Assembly (NCBI GenBank): GCA_902773215.1
Contig: CACYDQ010000298.1
Span: 1 to 15,468, forward strand
DNA: 15,468 nt
Direction: 5' to 3'
Source: an uncultured Spirochaetaceae bacterium
Lineage (GTDB): Bacteria > Spirochaetota > Spirochaetia > Treponematales > Treponemataceae
Notes under the pieces: generated by a model
The model's input: only the letters and a program-made list of their open reading frames with translations
What the model was told of the DNA's origin: nothing
The model's database searches: none
Position numbers and translations under genes: made by a program
Shown: positions 1-5,908 of the stretch, in pieces
Layout: the number at the start of each line of letters is the position of its first letter
How positions within the stretch are numbered: the stretch's first letter is position 1

Positions 1-372
1 GATGCGGTCAACCTCAGCGATGAGAGAAGAAACCTCGACCTGGATGTAGGTGCGGTCCTCATCGGTGTAGATTCCGTTGCTTGACTGGACGGCAAGCTCG
101 CGGAGGCGCTGGATGATGTCCTCGGTCTCCTGCAGGTAGCCCTCGGTCGTCTGGATGAAAGAAATGCCGTTGGCGGCGTTCCTGGAAGCCTGGTTCAGAC
201 CGCGGATCTGGGCGCGCATCTTCTCGGAAACTGCGAGCCCGGAAGCATCGTCACCAGCGCGGTTGATCTTCTCGCCAGAAGAAAGCTTCTCGATGTTCTT
301 CTGCTGCCTGACCTCGGTGATTCCCTCGGCCCTCTGAGCGAACATAGCGCTCATGTTGTGATTGATAACCAT
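1..372 (-). CDS. flaB: Periplasmic flagellin core protein FlaB, 5' part
   Basis: Flagellin of the spirochetal periplasmic flagellar filament core. The 124 visible codons translate to a protein starting [14 protein letters not shown], followed by [20 protein letters not shown] and [17 protein letters not shown]. These are the conserved D0/D1 N-terminal segments of bacterial flagellins and are closest in my recollection to treponemal FlaB1/2/3. The gene runs off the left edge, so the middle and the C-terminal D1/D0 helices are missing. The ATG at 372 is preceded by GAGGAG at a normal distance (bases 381-386), and a sigma-28-type promoter lies further upstream (448-474). No signal peptide is expected or seen, because FlaB proteins are exported by the flagellar type III system. 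Which FlaB paralogue this is cannot be told from the N-terminus. Confidence 0.95.
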   Translation of the reverse strand, partial: MVINHNMSAMFAQRAEGITEVRQQKNIEKLSSGEKINRAGDDASGLAVSEKMRAQIRGLNQASRNAANGISFIQTTEGYLQETEDIIQRLRELAVQSSNGIYTDEDRTYIQVEVSSLIAEVDRI

Positions 373-447
373 AAATTTATCTCCTCATAAAAAAGATTCG
401 GTACAAAAGCAAGCGACGTGCTCACCTGCTATCCACCCCTAATTTCT

Positions 448-474
448 TTTTCGGTTATTGGAATTCGACCTTTA
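448..474 (-). promoter_or_regulatory. Sigma-28 (FliA) type flagellar promoter for flaB
   Basis: On the minus strand TAAA (474-471) is followed by exactly 15 bases and then ACCGAAAA (455-448). The FliA consensus is TAAA-N15-GCCGATAA, so the -35 core and the spacing match perfectly and 6 of 8 bases match at -10. It lies about 75 bases upstream of the flagellin ATG in the correct orientation. Late flagellar genes are known to use this sigma factor in spirochetes. Confidence 0.8.
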
Positions 475-514
475 GGAAAAAAAGAAAAATATATGCAAAC
501 CCTCCCGTTTCCGG

Positions 515-520
515 TATAAT
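515..520 (+). promoter_or_regulatory. -10 box placing transcription start at the ATG (leaderless)
   Basis: A perfect TATAAT lies 6 bases before the ATG at 527, so the expected transcription start is at or within a base or two of the A of the start codon. The purine run GAGGG (521-525) sits directly against the ATG and would be too close, and probably outside the transcript, to work as a Shine-Dalgarno site. No good -35 box is seen (around 492-497). The next in-frame Met is codon 48, so a later start is unlikely. Confidence 0.5.
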
Positions 521-526
521 GAGGGC

Positions 527-1558
527 ATGAAGCAGCAGACAATAGGCGAGCTGACGGTTCTCTTCATATTATTGCTCTCCTCGGCGCGCGTCTTTTTCAT
601 ACATTCGGAACGGAAGGATCCCCTGTCCATCGCCCCCCTCGCAGCGGTCGTCTGCGCCGCCCTCAGCATGCTGGCATGGGGGGTGTCGGTGCAGGAAATC
701 CTGGTGCTGGCCCTGAGCGCCTGGGTTTTCATCTGGAACTTCCGCGCCTTCCTGCGCCTGAACGAGAACCTGATAATCGACCATTACAGCCCTCTTTTCA
801 TCCTCATATCCATGGTCAACTGCCTGCTCGTGGTCGCAGCCCTCCTGTTCGTCTTCGTTTTCCGCCCCGTCCACGTGAACCTCGGGAAGGCCGGCGTGGA
901 GAGGCAGGTTACCCGGCTCTGCGGCAACCTTACGGAGGGATTCGGGGAAAGCGACGAGACCTTCGCGCGGCGGACAATGGACCTCTCGGTCTACAAGGCG
1001 AAGGACGGGAAGGGACAGCCGCCGAAAGGAACGATTGTATTCCTCCCGGCGGAATGCGCTGCGGTCAGCCTGTACGAGCCCTTCCTGGTCAAGCTCGCCC
1101 GGGACGGCTACACGGTGTACGGCGCGGACTTTTATTCGGATGACACGAAGCCCGAGGACAGCATCGCCTACCGCCGCGAGACAAGGAGATTCAGCTTTGT
1201 CCGTGCCCGCCTGAATGGCAGCGAGGCCTACAAAAGCTGGTGCGCGGAGAAAAAACAGCCGCTCTACATGGAGATGTTCGAGGCGATGAGGAAGCTCGTG
1301 CCCGCCGGGGAAAAGCTCATTATCGTGGGCGACGGCCTCCCCAAGGACCTGTATGTCTCCCTTCTCTGGAAGGACACTCAGTATGACCGCTGCTTCGACA
1401 TAGCGAGCATCAACGACTACAAGACACAGGGCTGGGGTCCTGTCGAACAGACTGACCCTCTGCTCGCCACCGTGCTGGGCTTTTCCCGGGACGGCGCGCT
1501 CTACACGTCCAACAGGATGGCATCGGTACTGGAGCAGATGATAGAAAGCGGGGACTGA
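527..1558 (+). CDS. Membrane-anchored protein with hydrolase-like soluble domain
   Basis: A 343-residue protein that I cannot name. The N-terminal third has about four hydrophobic segments (roughly residues 7-25, 35-53, 56-72 and 88-112), then a soluble domain from about 115 to the end. The soluble part contains a beta strand GTIVFLPAEC (168-177), then EPFLVKLARDGYTVYGADFY (184-203) and a later strand LIIVGDGLP (264-272). This order resembles an alpha/beta-hydrolase core, but the position expected for the nucleophile elbow reads GDGLP, without the serine of GxSxG. Either it is a non-catalytic relative or the resemblance is superficial. It is divergent from flaB, shares only a 154-base intergenic region with it, and is probably translated from a leaderless message. 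No partner gene lies downstream. Confidence 0.8.
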   Translation: MKQQTIGELTVLFILLLSSARVFFIHSERKDPLSIAPLAAVVCAALSMLAWGVSVQEILVLALSAWVFIWNFRAFLRLNENLIIDHYSPLFILISMVNCLLVVAALLFVFVFRPVHVNLGKAGVERQVTRLCGNLTEGFGESDETFARRTMDLSVYKAKDGKGQPPKGTIVFLPAECAAVSLYEPFLVKLARDGYTVYGADFYSDDTKPEDSIAYRRETRRFSFVRARLNGSEAYKSWCAEKKQPLYMEMFEAMRKLVPAGEKLIIVGDGLPKDLYVSLLWKDTQYDRCFDIASINDYKTQGWGPVEQTDPLLATVLGFSRDGALYTSNRMASVLEQMIESGD

Positions 1559-1731
1559 GCCTCAGGCACCCGGAAGCCCGTCGCTGTCAAGGATGTATCC
1601 CGGGACAACAAAAAACTCTTTTTTCTAAACGTTTTTCCCCGGTGAAGTGCAGGAAAACGCAGGTTGCGGACAGATAAATATACAGAGACATGACGGAGGC
1701 GTTTGCCCCCTCTCGGGCCGTTACGTTCACC

Positions 1732-1767
1732 CGCCGACGCAGTCGCTTACGCCGACGCAGTCGCTAT
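1732..1767 (+). repeat. Tandem duplication of an 18-bp unit
   Basis: Two adjacent 18-bp copies share CGCCGACGCAGTCGCT and differ only in the last two bases (TA versus AT). They lie exactly where homology to the intact nuclease gene at 4640-5569 begins, so they mark the recombination or decay junction at the 5' end of the truncated copy. Confidence 0.8.
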
Positions 1768-2469
1768 CGGAAGCCAGATGAATTTGTATGAACAGCCGCT
1801 TCCCTACGGGAAGCTTATGAGTTTCCGCGACGCGGAAACTCACGGAACATGCCCTTGCGCGGTCTCATGTATTTCGCCCAGCTCTACCAGATGAATTTGT
1901 CCGCGAGAGGATTGGACTTGTTCGGTTCCAAGCTCGTGAAGATTCCCTCTCCCAGTTTCGTTGTCTTTTACAACGGCGATAAGGAGCTTCCCGACGTGTC
2001 CGAACAGAAACTGTCCGATGCCTTCGAGCCCGCAGGGAACGGACAGGGCTTCGAATGGACGGCGAAGATCATAAACATCGGCGGAAGGCACAACGAGGAC
2101 TTGCTGAAAAAGTGCAAGGCGTTGTATGATTACTGTAGCTACGTGGACCGCGTGAAAGGGAACCTGAAAGCTGGGATGCCGCACAGGGATGCCGTTGGCG
2201 AGGCCATGGACCATGCCATAAAGGAAAACTACCTTGACGGCTTTTTCAAATCGCAGAAGATGGAGGTTTTGAACATGAGCTTGACGGAGTTTGACCAGGA
2301 AGAATACGATCGCAACCGGCGGCGGGAAGGTGAGGAGGAAGGAATTCTTAGAACTGCCCAGAACTTGCTGGCAATGGAGCTTCTGTCCCCCGAGCAGATA
2401 GCCCGGGCAACAGGCCTTCCTCTTGAGGACGTGCACCGCCTGAGCGAGGAGCTGGCAGCCGCCCGCTAA
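1768..2469 (+). pseudogene. Truncated, frameshifted Rpn-type PD-(D/E)XK nuclease gene
   Basis: Degenerate copy of the gene at 4640-5569. Homology starts at the codons for IGSQMNLYEQ (about residue 92 of the intact protein) and runs to the stop at 2467-2469. The first 91 codons, including the KDRLFKKIFGD segment, are missing. After NLYEQ, 18 bases of the intact gene are replaced by a 50-base segment (1796-1845) made of two hairpins. The 32-base gain breaks the frame. The remaining 206 codons from ATG 1849 are open but have no ribosome-binding site. Identity is patchy: nearly perfect around 1849-1950 and 2115-2145, lower elsewhere and in the C-terminal tail, which suggests gene conversion between the copies. 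The C-terminus (about LLSPEQIARATGLPLEDVHR) keeps a helix-turn-helix-like segment. Confidence 0.85.
1796..1845. repeat. Double hairpin insertion (REP-like palindromes)
   Basis: Two perfect inverted repeats lie side by side. The first is GCTTCCC (1798-1804), TAC, GGGAAGC (1808-1814). The second is an 11-bp stem, TGAGTTTCCGC (1818-1828), GAC, GCGGAAACTCA (1832-1842). They replace 18 bases of nuclease coding sequence. A similar small hairpin (CTTCCC-TTGC-GGGAAG, 4523-4538) precedes the intact copy, and a larger one (CCTTCCCC-TGAG-GGGGAAGG) lies at 9157-9176. A dispersed palindromic repeat family is possible. Confidence 0.75.
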
Positions 2470-2502
2470 CGGCCCCGGGGCTGTCAAGACTTCTGGTACC
2501 CG

Positions 2503-2703
2503 TCAGACCCGTACAACCTTGACTATGTTGCCGTTTTTCATCAGTTGCTCAATTATCCCGGCCGTAGCCGCTTTCGTCTCGGCGACGATTTCCTCCGCTG
2601 TCATGTTCATGTGGCGGAGGGAATTGTACTCGCGGAGCTTCCGTATGTCCTCCACGTCGAAGCGGGGGGAAAGCTCCGGCTCCTTCAGCTCATATACGCA
2701 CGG
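2503..2703 (-). pseudogene. Small ORF without start codon, second half of a decayed pair
   Basis: After the TAG at 2704-2706 the same minus-strand frame stays open for 66 codons to TGA at 2503-2505. The translation looks like real protein: VYELKEPELSPRFDVED, then IRKLREYNSLRH, MNMTAEEIVAETKAATAG and a basic tail. There is no ATG at its beginning; the only in-frame start is a GTG at 2655 without a ribosome-binding site. I do not recognise the family. The size and its place directly after another short ORF recall a toxin-antitoxin pair, but this is an inference. It is probably not expressed as it stands. Confidence 0.4.
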
Positions 2704-2880
2704 CTATAAGTCTCCGAACATTTCATCCACCGTATCATAGAGCCTGAGCTTTCCCTTCCTTCTCTCTTTTTCCATCTGCTTGTCGGCTTTCAGGACTGAC
2801 CGCACGGTTTTCTTCGAATAGTAGCCGTATTCATCGGGAATTACGGAAGCCCCGGTGCCGATATATCCCCGGGCATGACA
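2704..2880 (-). pseudogene. C-terminal remnant of a small, possibly antitoxin-like protein
   Basis: Minus-strand frame open from the edge of a hairpin (2880) to TAG at 2704-2706. The believable protein part reads SVIPDEYGYYSKKTVRSV, then a charged stretch KADKQMEKERRKGKLRL and the end YDTVDEMFGDL. The charged helix and the acidic hydrophobic ending recall the C-termini of RelB/DinJ-type antitoxins, but similarity this short is not proof. No start codon or ribosome-binding site precedes it in frame. The longer open frame up to 2985 only reads through the terminator hairpin and GC-rich spacer and is not convincing as protein. Confidence 0.4.
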
Positions 2881-2912
2881 AAGCCCCCGCCTGCGGTGCA
2901 GGAGGGGGCTTT
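2880..2912 (-). terminator. Terminator-like hairpin downstream of the outer-membrane protein gene
   Basis: AAAGCCCCC (2880-2888) pairs with GGGGGCTTT (2904-2912), and inside it CCTGC pairs with GCAGG around a GGT loop, with one G/A mismatch. It lies about 90 bases after the stop of the minus-strand gene ending at 3004. The T run is only three bases on either strand, so efficiency is uncertain and it could act in both directions. Confidence 0.5.
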
Positions 2913-3003
2913 CTGTCAATATGCCGTCAGCGGCGGGGCAGCCGGAGCCCGCCGGAGCCGTCACTGACGGCAGCAGGGCGGGCACGGACCCACGGGGGCA
3001 GGC

Positions 3004-3960
3004 TTAGAATGTGTAGACGTAGCTCACGCCGATGGAGAGGGCTCGGCGGGTGAAGGTGTCAAAGCGGAAATCCTTGTTCCACCTGTCACTGTCAGCATCC
3101 CAGGACCATGCGGTTCCGCTTGCCTTGGCATCTTTCTTGGAGGCCTCCTTGAGGTCGGTCTCGCCCTTCACGGCTATGAAGTCCAGGAGGTAGCGCAGGT
3201 CGCCCACTATCATGTTGTGGTCGTCGAACTTGTAGCCGAAGCTTCCTCCGAGGATAAGCCCGGGGATGACCCCGTTCGTGATTTTGGCGTCAACGCTGGA
3301 AGAATTGGACTTGCTCTTGTCCGGATAGCCATCAATCAGCCTTCCGTCATAATATGCCCTCGTCGTAGTTGTTGCGGCATCATCCGACCAGGAGACTTTG
3401 CCGACCGGGATGGACAGGTTCAGGCCTCCGTAGGGAGAAAGCACCATGCCGGGCCCGACCTCAAAATCATAGCCCGCGATAATCGGGATGTCAATGGAGC
3501 TGTAGCTCATGCTGCCCGTTCCCTCGCATTCCAATTCTACCCTCGAGTGCGTGGTAGGACGGGTTTCATATTCCCAATCGAACTTGTACTTGACGATGTT
3601 ATGGGAAAAGCCGATTTCCGGCTGCAGGAAAAGGCCGGGAACGGCGTCAAAGGTTATCCTCCCTATCAGTGCCCCGCCCGCGACGATGCTCTCGAAGGGC
3701 TTGACCTTCAGCTTCATGTCATCCCAGCCGGGATCGAAATCATCCTGACGGCCTACGGACAAGCCGTACGACCTGGCCTGATCTACCCAGGCATCCCACA
3801 AAGCATCATAATATGATTTGGCATAATTCTCCGCGACGTTCGTGCTCGACCCCAGCCCGAAGCCGAAGGTGCCCCTCGCACCGATTCCAAAATGCACTCC
3901 CTGCGCTGAAATAAGGCCGGCGGCACCGACGGCCAGCAAGGACGCTATCAATCTCTTCAT
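3004..3960 (-). CDS. Outer-membrane beta-barrel protein with signal peptide
   Basis: 318 residues. The N-terminus MKRLIASLLAVGAAGLISAQ is a classic Sec signal peptide with likely cleavage at Ala19-Gln20 (SA|Q). The mature part alternates hydrophobic and polar residues and is rich in Gly and aromatics, for example VHFGIGARGTFGFGLG, RITFDAVPGLFLQPEIGFSH, VLSPYGGLNLSIP and GLILGGSFGYKFDDHN. It ends in SIGVSYVYTF, with the terminal Phe typical of proteins inserted by the BamA machinery. This fits the porin-like or opacity-like barrel families common in treponemes. An extracellular-loop-like segment rich in Ser, Thr and Asp lies at about residues 194-225. The substrate or adhesion role cannot be told. 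The gene stands alone with its own promoter (3979-4006). The ribosome-binding site is a weak GGGGG about 8 bases before the ATG. Confidence 0.85.
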   Translation of the reverse strand: MKRLIASLLAVGAAGLISAQGVHFGIGARGTFGFGLGSSTNVAENYAKSYYDALWDAWVDQARSYGLSVGRQDDFDPGWDDMKLKVKPFESIVAGGALIGRITFDAVPGLFLQPEIGFSHNIVKYKFDWEYETRPTTHSRVELECEGTGSMSYSSIDIPIIAGYDFEVGPGMVLSPYGGLNLSIPVGKVSWSDDAATTTTRAYYDGRLIDGYPDKSKSNSSSVDAKITNGVIPGLILGGSFGYKFDDHNMIVGDLRYLLDFIAVKGETDLKEASKKDAKASGTAWSWDADSDRWNKDFRFDTFTRRALSIGVSYVYTF

Positions 3961-3978
3961 AAATTTGCCCCCGTGAAC

Positions 3979-4006
3979 ATTATGTTTCTAATTTACTCTA
4001 AGGCAA
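3979..4006 (-). promoter_or_regulatory. Sigma-70 type promoter for the outer-membrane protein gene
   Basis: Minus strand: TTGCCT (4006-4001), a 16-base spacer, CATAAT (3984-3979). The expected start is near 3972, giving a leader of about 12 bases that includes the GGGGG before the ATG. Spacing and orientation are right; both hexamers are imperfect. Confidence 0.5.
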
Positions 4007-4215
4007 CGAAATGCTTTTGTCAAGCCACCGCGTTCCCAAAAACGCCCGAAAACAACATTTTTAAGTAAAAAAAGCGCGGAAATGCTGCCCCTACTGCTTG
4101 TATCGGTCTTCCGGCCCGGCGGTTTTAGGGTTTTCGCAGGATTCGTTTTCCGGGGGGTGCCCCCGGACTCCCTGACCATGCAGGCACAAGTACCAAAAAA
4201 TTTCGTTTGGTATCC

Positions 4216-4240
4216 CCCGTAAACGCCTGCTTTGGGAGCA
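4216..4240 (+). repeat. Flanking repeat, left copy
   Basis: CCCGTAAACGCC followed by TGCTTTGGGAGCA. It matches 4385-4409 at 20 of 25 positions, all five differences being transitions. It also resembles the palindrome at 5787-5808. Confidence 0.65.
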
Positions 4241-4249
4241 CGGTGTCCG

Positions 4250-4364
4250 CACTTATAAGCGAACGGTGCCTGCACTTATAAGCGAACGGTGCGTGCAGTT
4301 ATAAGCGAACGGTGCGTGCAGTTACAACTGCATGGATCATGTAGTTATAACTGAATAGTACCGT
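4250..4364 (+). repeat. Tandem array with 23-bp period upstream of the nuclease gene
   Basis: Five consecutive 23-bp units start at 4250, 4273, 4296, 4319 and 4342. The first three are nearly identical (CACTTATAAGCGAACGGTG plus four bases, with the third starting CAGTTATAAG). The last two are diverged but keep the register. The core is palindromic: CTTATAAG in units 1 and 2, GTTACAAC in unit 4, GTTATAAC in unit 5. Changes on one side are thus matched on the other, except in unit 3. A degenerate extra unit may precede (4227-4249). The spacing is about two helical turns, as expected of a protein-binding array. It lies upstream of both the outer-membrane protein gene and the nuclease gene. Confidence 0.8.
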
Positions 4365-4384
4365 TACAAGATTCGCTTGTCATT

Positions 4385-4409
4385 CCCGTAAACATCCGCT
4401 TTGGGGACA
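4385..4409 (+). repeat. Flanking repeat, right copy
   Basis: CCCGTAAACATCC followed by GCTTTGGGGACA, related to 4216-4240 on the other side of the 23-bp array and to the palindrome at 5787-5808 downstream of the nuclease gene. Confidence 0.65.
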
Positions 4410-4639
4410 TTTGCCGTACAACCCAGAAACCCGAGACGCAAAAAACAATTTTTTTTTGCCCGCGAAGTTTCGATTTTTGTCTTTCATGGACAATACATAT
4501 AGAAGAGCCATAAGCGCCCCTGCTTCCCTTGCGGGAAGACAAGCGCGGCGCACCCCGGATTCCACAGGGAGTCAGCCGACCTCCGCGCAACGGGAATCTG
4601 CCTGTGGCTCGAACAAAACTTATCCATGAGGAGAAGCGT

Positions 4640-5569
4640 ATGAAAGACGAAGAGATTCTGGGGAACTCTGCCCGGCCCCATCCTGCCCGGCCGGCAATCG
4701 TGGCTCTGCAGGATTCCCTCCTGCCCGTCCGCGAGTACAAGGACAGGCTGTTCAAGAAAATTTTCGGCGACACGACGGAGGAAAGCAAGCGCTGGCGGCT
4801 GGATTTGTATAACGCCCTCAACGGCACGGCGTACACCGACCCGGACGAGCTCAAGCTGACGACCATCGAGAACGTCATCTATGTCACGATGAAGAACGAC
4901 ATTTCCTTCCTCATAGGCAGTCAGATGAACCTATATGAACAACAATCGACGTTCAACCCGAACATGCCCTTGCGCGGGCTCATGTACTTCGCCCAGCTCT
5001 ACCAGATGAATTTGTCCGCGAGAGGATTGGACTTGTTCGGTTCCACGCTCGTGAAGATTCCCTCGCCCAGCTTTATCGTCTTCTACAACGGCGACCGCGA
5101 GATGCCCGACGTGTCGGAGCAGAAACTGTCCGATGCCTTTGAGCCCGCTGGCAGCGGAAAGGGCTTCGAGTGGACGGCGAAAGTGATAAACATCGGCGGG
5201 AATCACAGCGGGGACTTGCTGAAAAGGTGCAGGGCGTTGTATGATTACTGTAGCTACGTGGATCGCGTAAAAGGTAATCTTAAGACAGGAATGCCGAAAA
5301 AAGCCGCTGTCGGAGAAGCCGTCGACTACGCCATAAAGGAAAACTACCTTGACGGCTTTTTCAAATCGCAGAAAATGGAGGTGATGAACATGAGCTTGAC
5401 GGAGTTTGACCAGGAGGAGTACGACCGCAACCGGCGGCGGGAAGAAAAGGAAGAAATCGCCCAGAACATGCTGGCGAGGAACTATCCGGTAACCGACATC
5501 GCCGAGATAACCGGTCTCTCCCTCGCTGACGTGGCCCGGCTGAGCGAGGAGCTGGCCGGAGCCCGCTAG
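4640..5569 (+). CDS. Rpn-family PD-(D/E)XK nuclease / putative transposase
   Basis: 309 residues from ATG 4640, chosen because GAGGAG (4628-4633) lies 6 bases before it; the upstream extension to 4529 is not protein-like. The protein matches the PDDEXK_2 (Rpn, recombination-promoting nuclease) families common in gut anaerobes. YKDRLFKKIFGD (33-44) is the usual N-terminal signature, then ENVIYVTMKNDISFL (77-91), SQMNLYEQQSTFNPNMPLRG (94-113), the strand LVKIPSPSFIVFYNGD (137-152), and a Glu/Arg-rich region EEYDRNRRREEKEE. Likely catalytic residues are Glu77, Asp87 and Glu100-Gln101; this assignment is inferred. The C-terminus (about 281-305, VTDIAEITGLSLADVARLSE) is helix-turn-helix-like. Known relatives cut DNA and promote RecA-independent recombination. 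The gene has its own terminator and sits between two 23-bp-period arrays. A broken copy lies at 1768-2469. Confidence 0.85.
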   Translation: MKDEEILGNSARPHPARPAIVALQDSLLPVREYKDRLFKKIFGDTTEESKRWRLDLYNALNGTAYTDPDELKLTTIENVIYVTMKNDISFLIGSQMNLYEQQSTFNPNMPLRGLMYFAQLYQMNLSARGLDLFGSTLVKIPSPSFIVFYNGDREMPDVSEQKLSDAFEPAGSGKGFEWTAKVINIGGNHSGDLLKRCRALYDYCSYVDRVKGNLKTGMPKKAAVGEAVDYAIKENYLDGFFKSQKMEVMNMSLTEFDQEEYDRNRRREEKEEIAQNMLARNYPVTDIAEITGLSLADVARLSEELAGAR

Positions 5570-5576
5570 CGCACAT

Positions 5577-5612
5577 ACGGGCAGGGCAGATTTCCGCCAG
5601 CCCTGCCCGTTT
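5577..5612 (+). terminator. Intrinsic terminator of the nuclease gene
   Basis: ACGGGCAGGGC (5577-5587) and GCCCTGCCCGT (5600-5610) form a perfect 11-bp stem around a 12-base loop, 8 bases after the stop codon. The tail is short (TTT), so termination may be partial. Confidence 0.7.
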
Positions 5613-5725
5613 ACCACTTCCCCTGCGGAAACCTTACACATTCATTGCCGTTCATCAGGCGGATAAGTACATTCGTATCCCGAATATTACCATTCATCAC
5701 GTTCTATCCTCCGGCATTCCCGGAC

Positions 5726-5811
5726 CGTCCGTTCAGGCCGCCCCAAAACGTCCGTAACACACCGGGTAATACGTCCGTTTAGCCCACCCCTAAACGCCCG
5801 TTTAGGGGTAC
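5726..5811 (+). repeat. Second 23-bp-period array, cut by the IS21 element
   Basis: CGTCCGT recurs at exact 23-bp steps (5726, 5749, 5772) and as CGCCCGT at 5795. The second half of the units tends to end in AAA or TAA. The fourth unit is interrupted by the insertion sequence at 5811/5812. Joining 5811 to 8176 (one copy of the GTAC duplication removed) gives CGCCCGTTTAGGGGTA plus CCCTAAA, exactly 23 bp, matching the preceding unit at 17 of 23 positions. Internal palindromes occur: CCCCTAAACG-CC-CGTTTAGGGG at 5787-5808, and in the restored unit TTTAGGG-GTA-CCCTAAA. The rest of the gene-free stretch 5613-5725 shows only a small inverted repeat (ATTCG/CGAAT near 5672-5686). Confidence 0.75.
5808..5811. 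repeat. Target-site duplication of the IS21 element, left
   Basis: GTAC directly precedes the terminal TGTT of the element and is repeated after its other end (8172-8175). Four bases is within the range known for IS21-family elements. GTAC is itself palindromic, so duplication and inverted-repeat extension cannot be fully separated; the restored 23-bp unit supports duplication. Confidence 0.7.
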
Positions 5812-5884
5812 TGTTGGAGTCGGGAGAATTCGACCACCACCGGTCGGCGGAAATCGACCAATTTCAGTCGCGGGATTTCGACCA
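5812..5884 (+). repeat. IS21 left end with three 24-bp-spaced transposase-site motifs
   Basis: CGACCA occurs at 5831, 5855 and 5879, exactly 24 bp apart. IS21-family elements are known to carry several short terminal repeats that bind the IstA transposase. Confidence 0.8.
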
Positions 5885-5908
5885 AGAACCCCACCGCGTC
5901 ATTGTTTG

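Larger units (their letters stand above)
4007..4639. other. Gene-free region between outer-membrane protein and nuclease genes
   Basis: I see no convincing gene in these 630 bases; the short open frames lack ribosome-binding sites and protein-like composition. It holds an isolated 8-bp-stem hairpin (TCCGGGGG-GTG-CCCCCGGA, 4149-4167), a 23-bp-period repeat array (4250-4364) flanked by two related 25-bp repeats, a small hairpin (4523-4538), and the start of the nuclease transcript. AT-rich stretches near 4060-4075 and 4440-4460 contrast with the surrounding GC-rich DNA. Confidence 0.6.

Noticed and set aside
1626..1643. CTAAACGTTTTTCCCC as another copy of the TAAACG motif near the truncated nuclease gene
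   Set aside because: Only the first half resembles the motif; too weak to count.
3988..4275. Minus-strand open frame of 95 codons upstream of the outer-membrane protein gene
   Set aside because: It runs through the outer-membrane protein promoter, a GC-rich hairpin and the 23-bp repeats, has no ribosome-binding site, and its composition is not protein-like.
4250..4364. CRISPR array
   Set aside because: The 23-bp period contains no constant repeat alternating with unique spacers; units are similar throughout and there are no cas genes.
4618..4628. DnaA-box-like TTATCCATG near the nuclease start
   Set aside because: A single imperfect match (7 of 9) without a cluster, and not near dnaN; not an origin.
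4529..4639. Longer N-terminus for the nuclease
   Set aside because: The extension contains hairpin DNA and lacks a ribosome-binding site, whereas ATG 4640 has GAGGAG at good spacing and is followed by family-like sequence.
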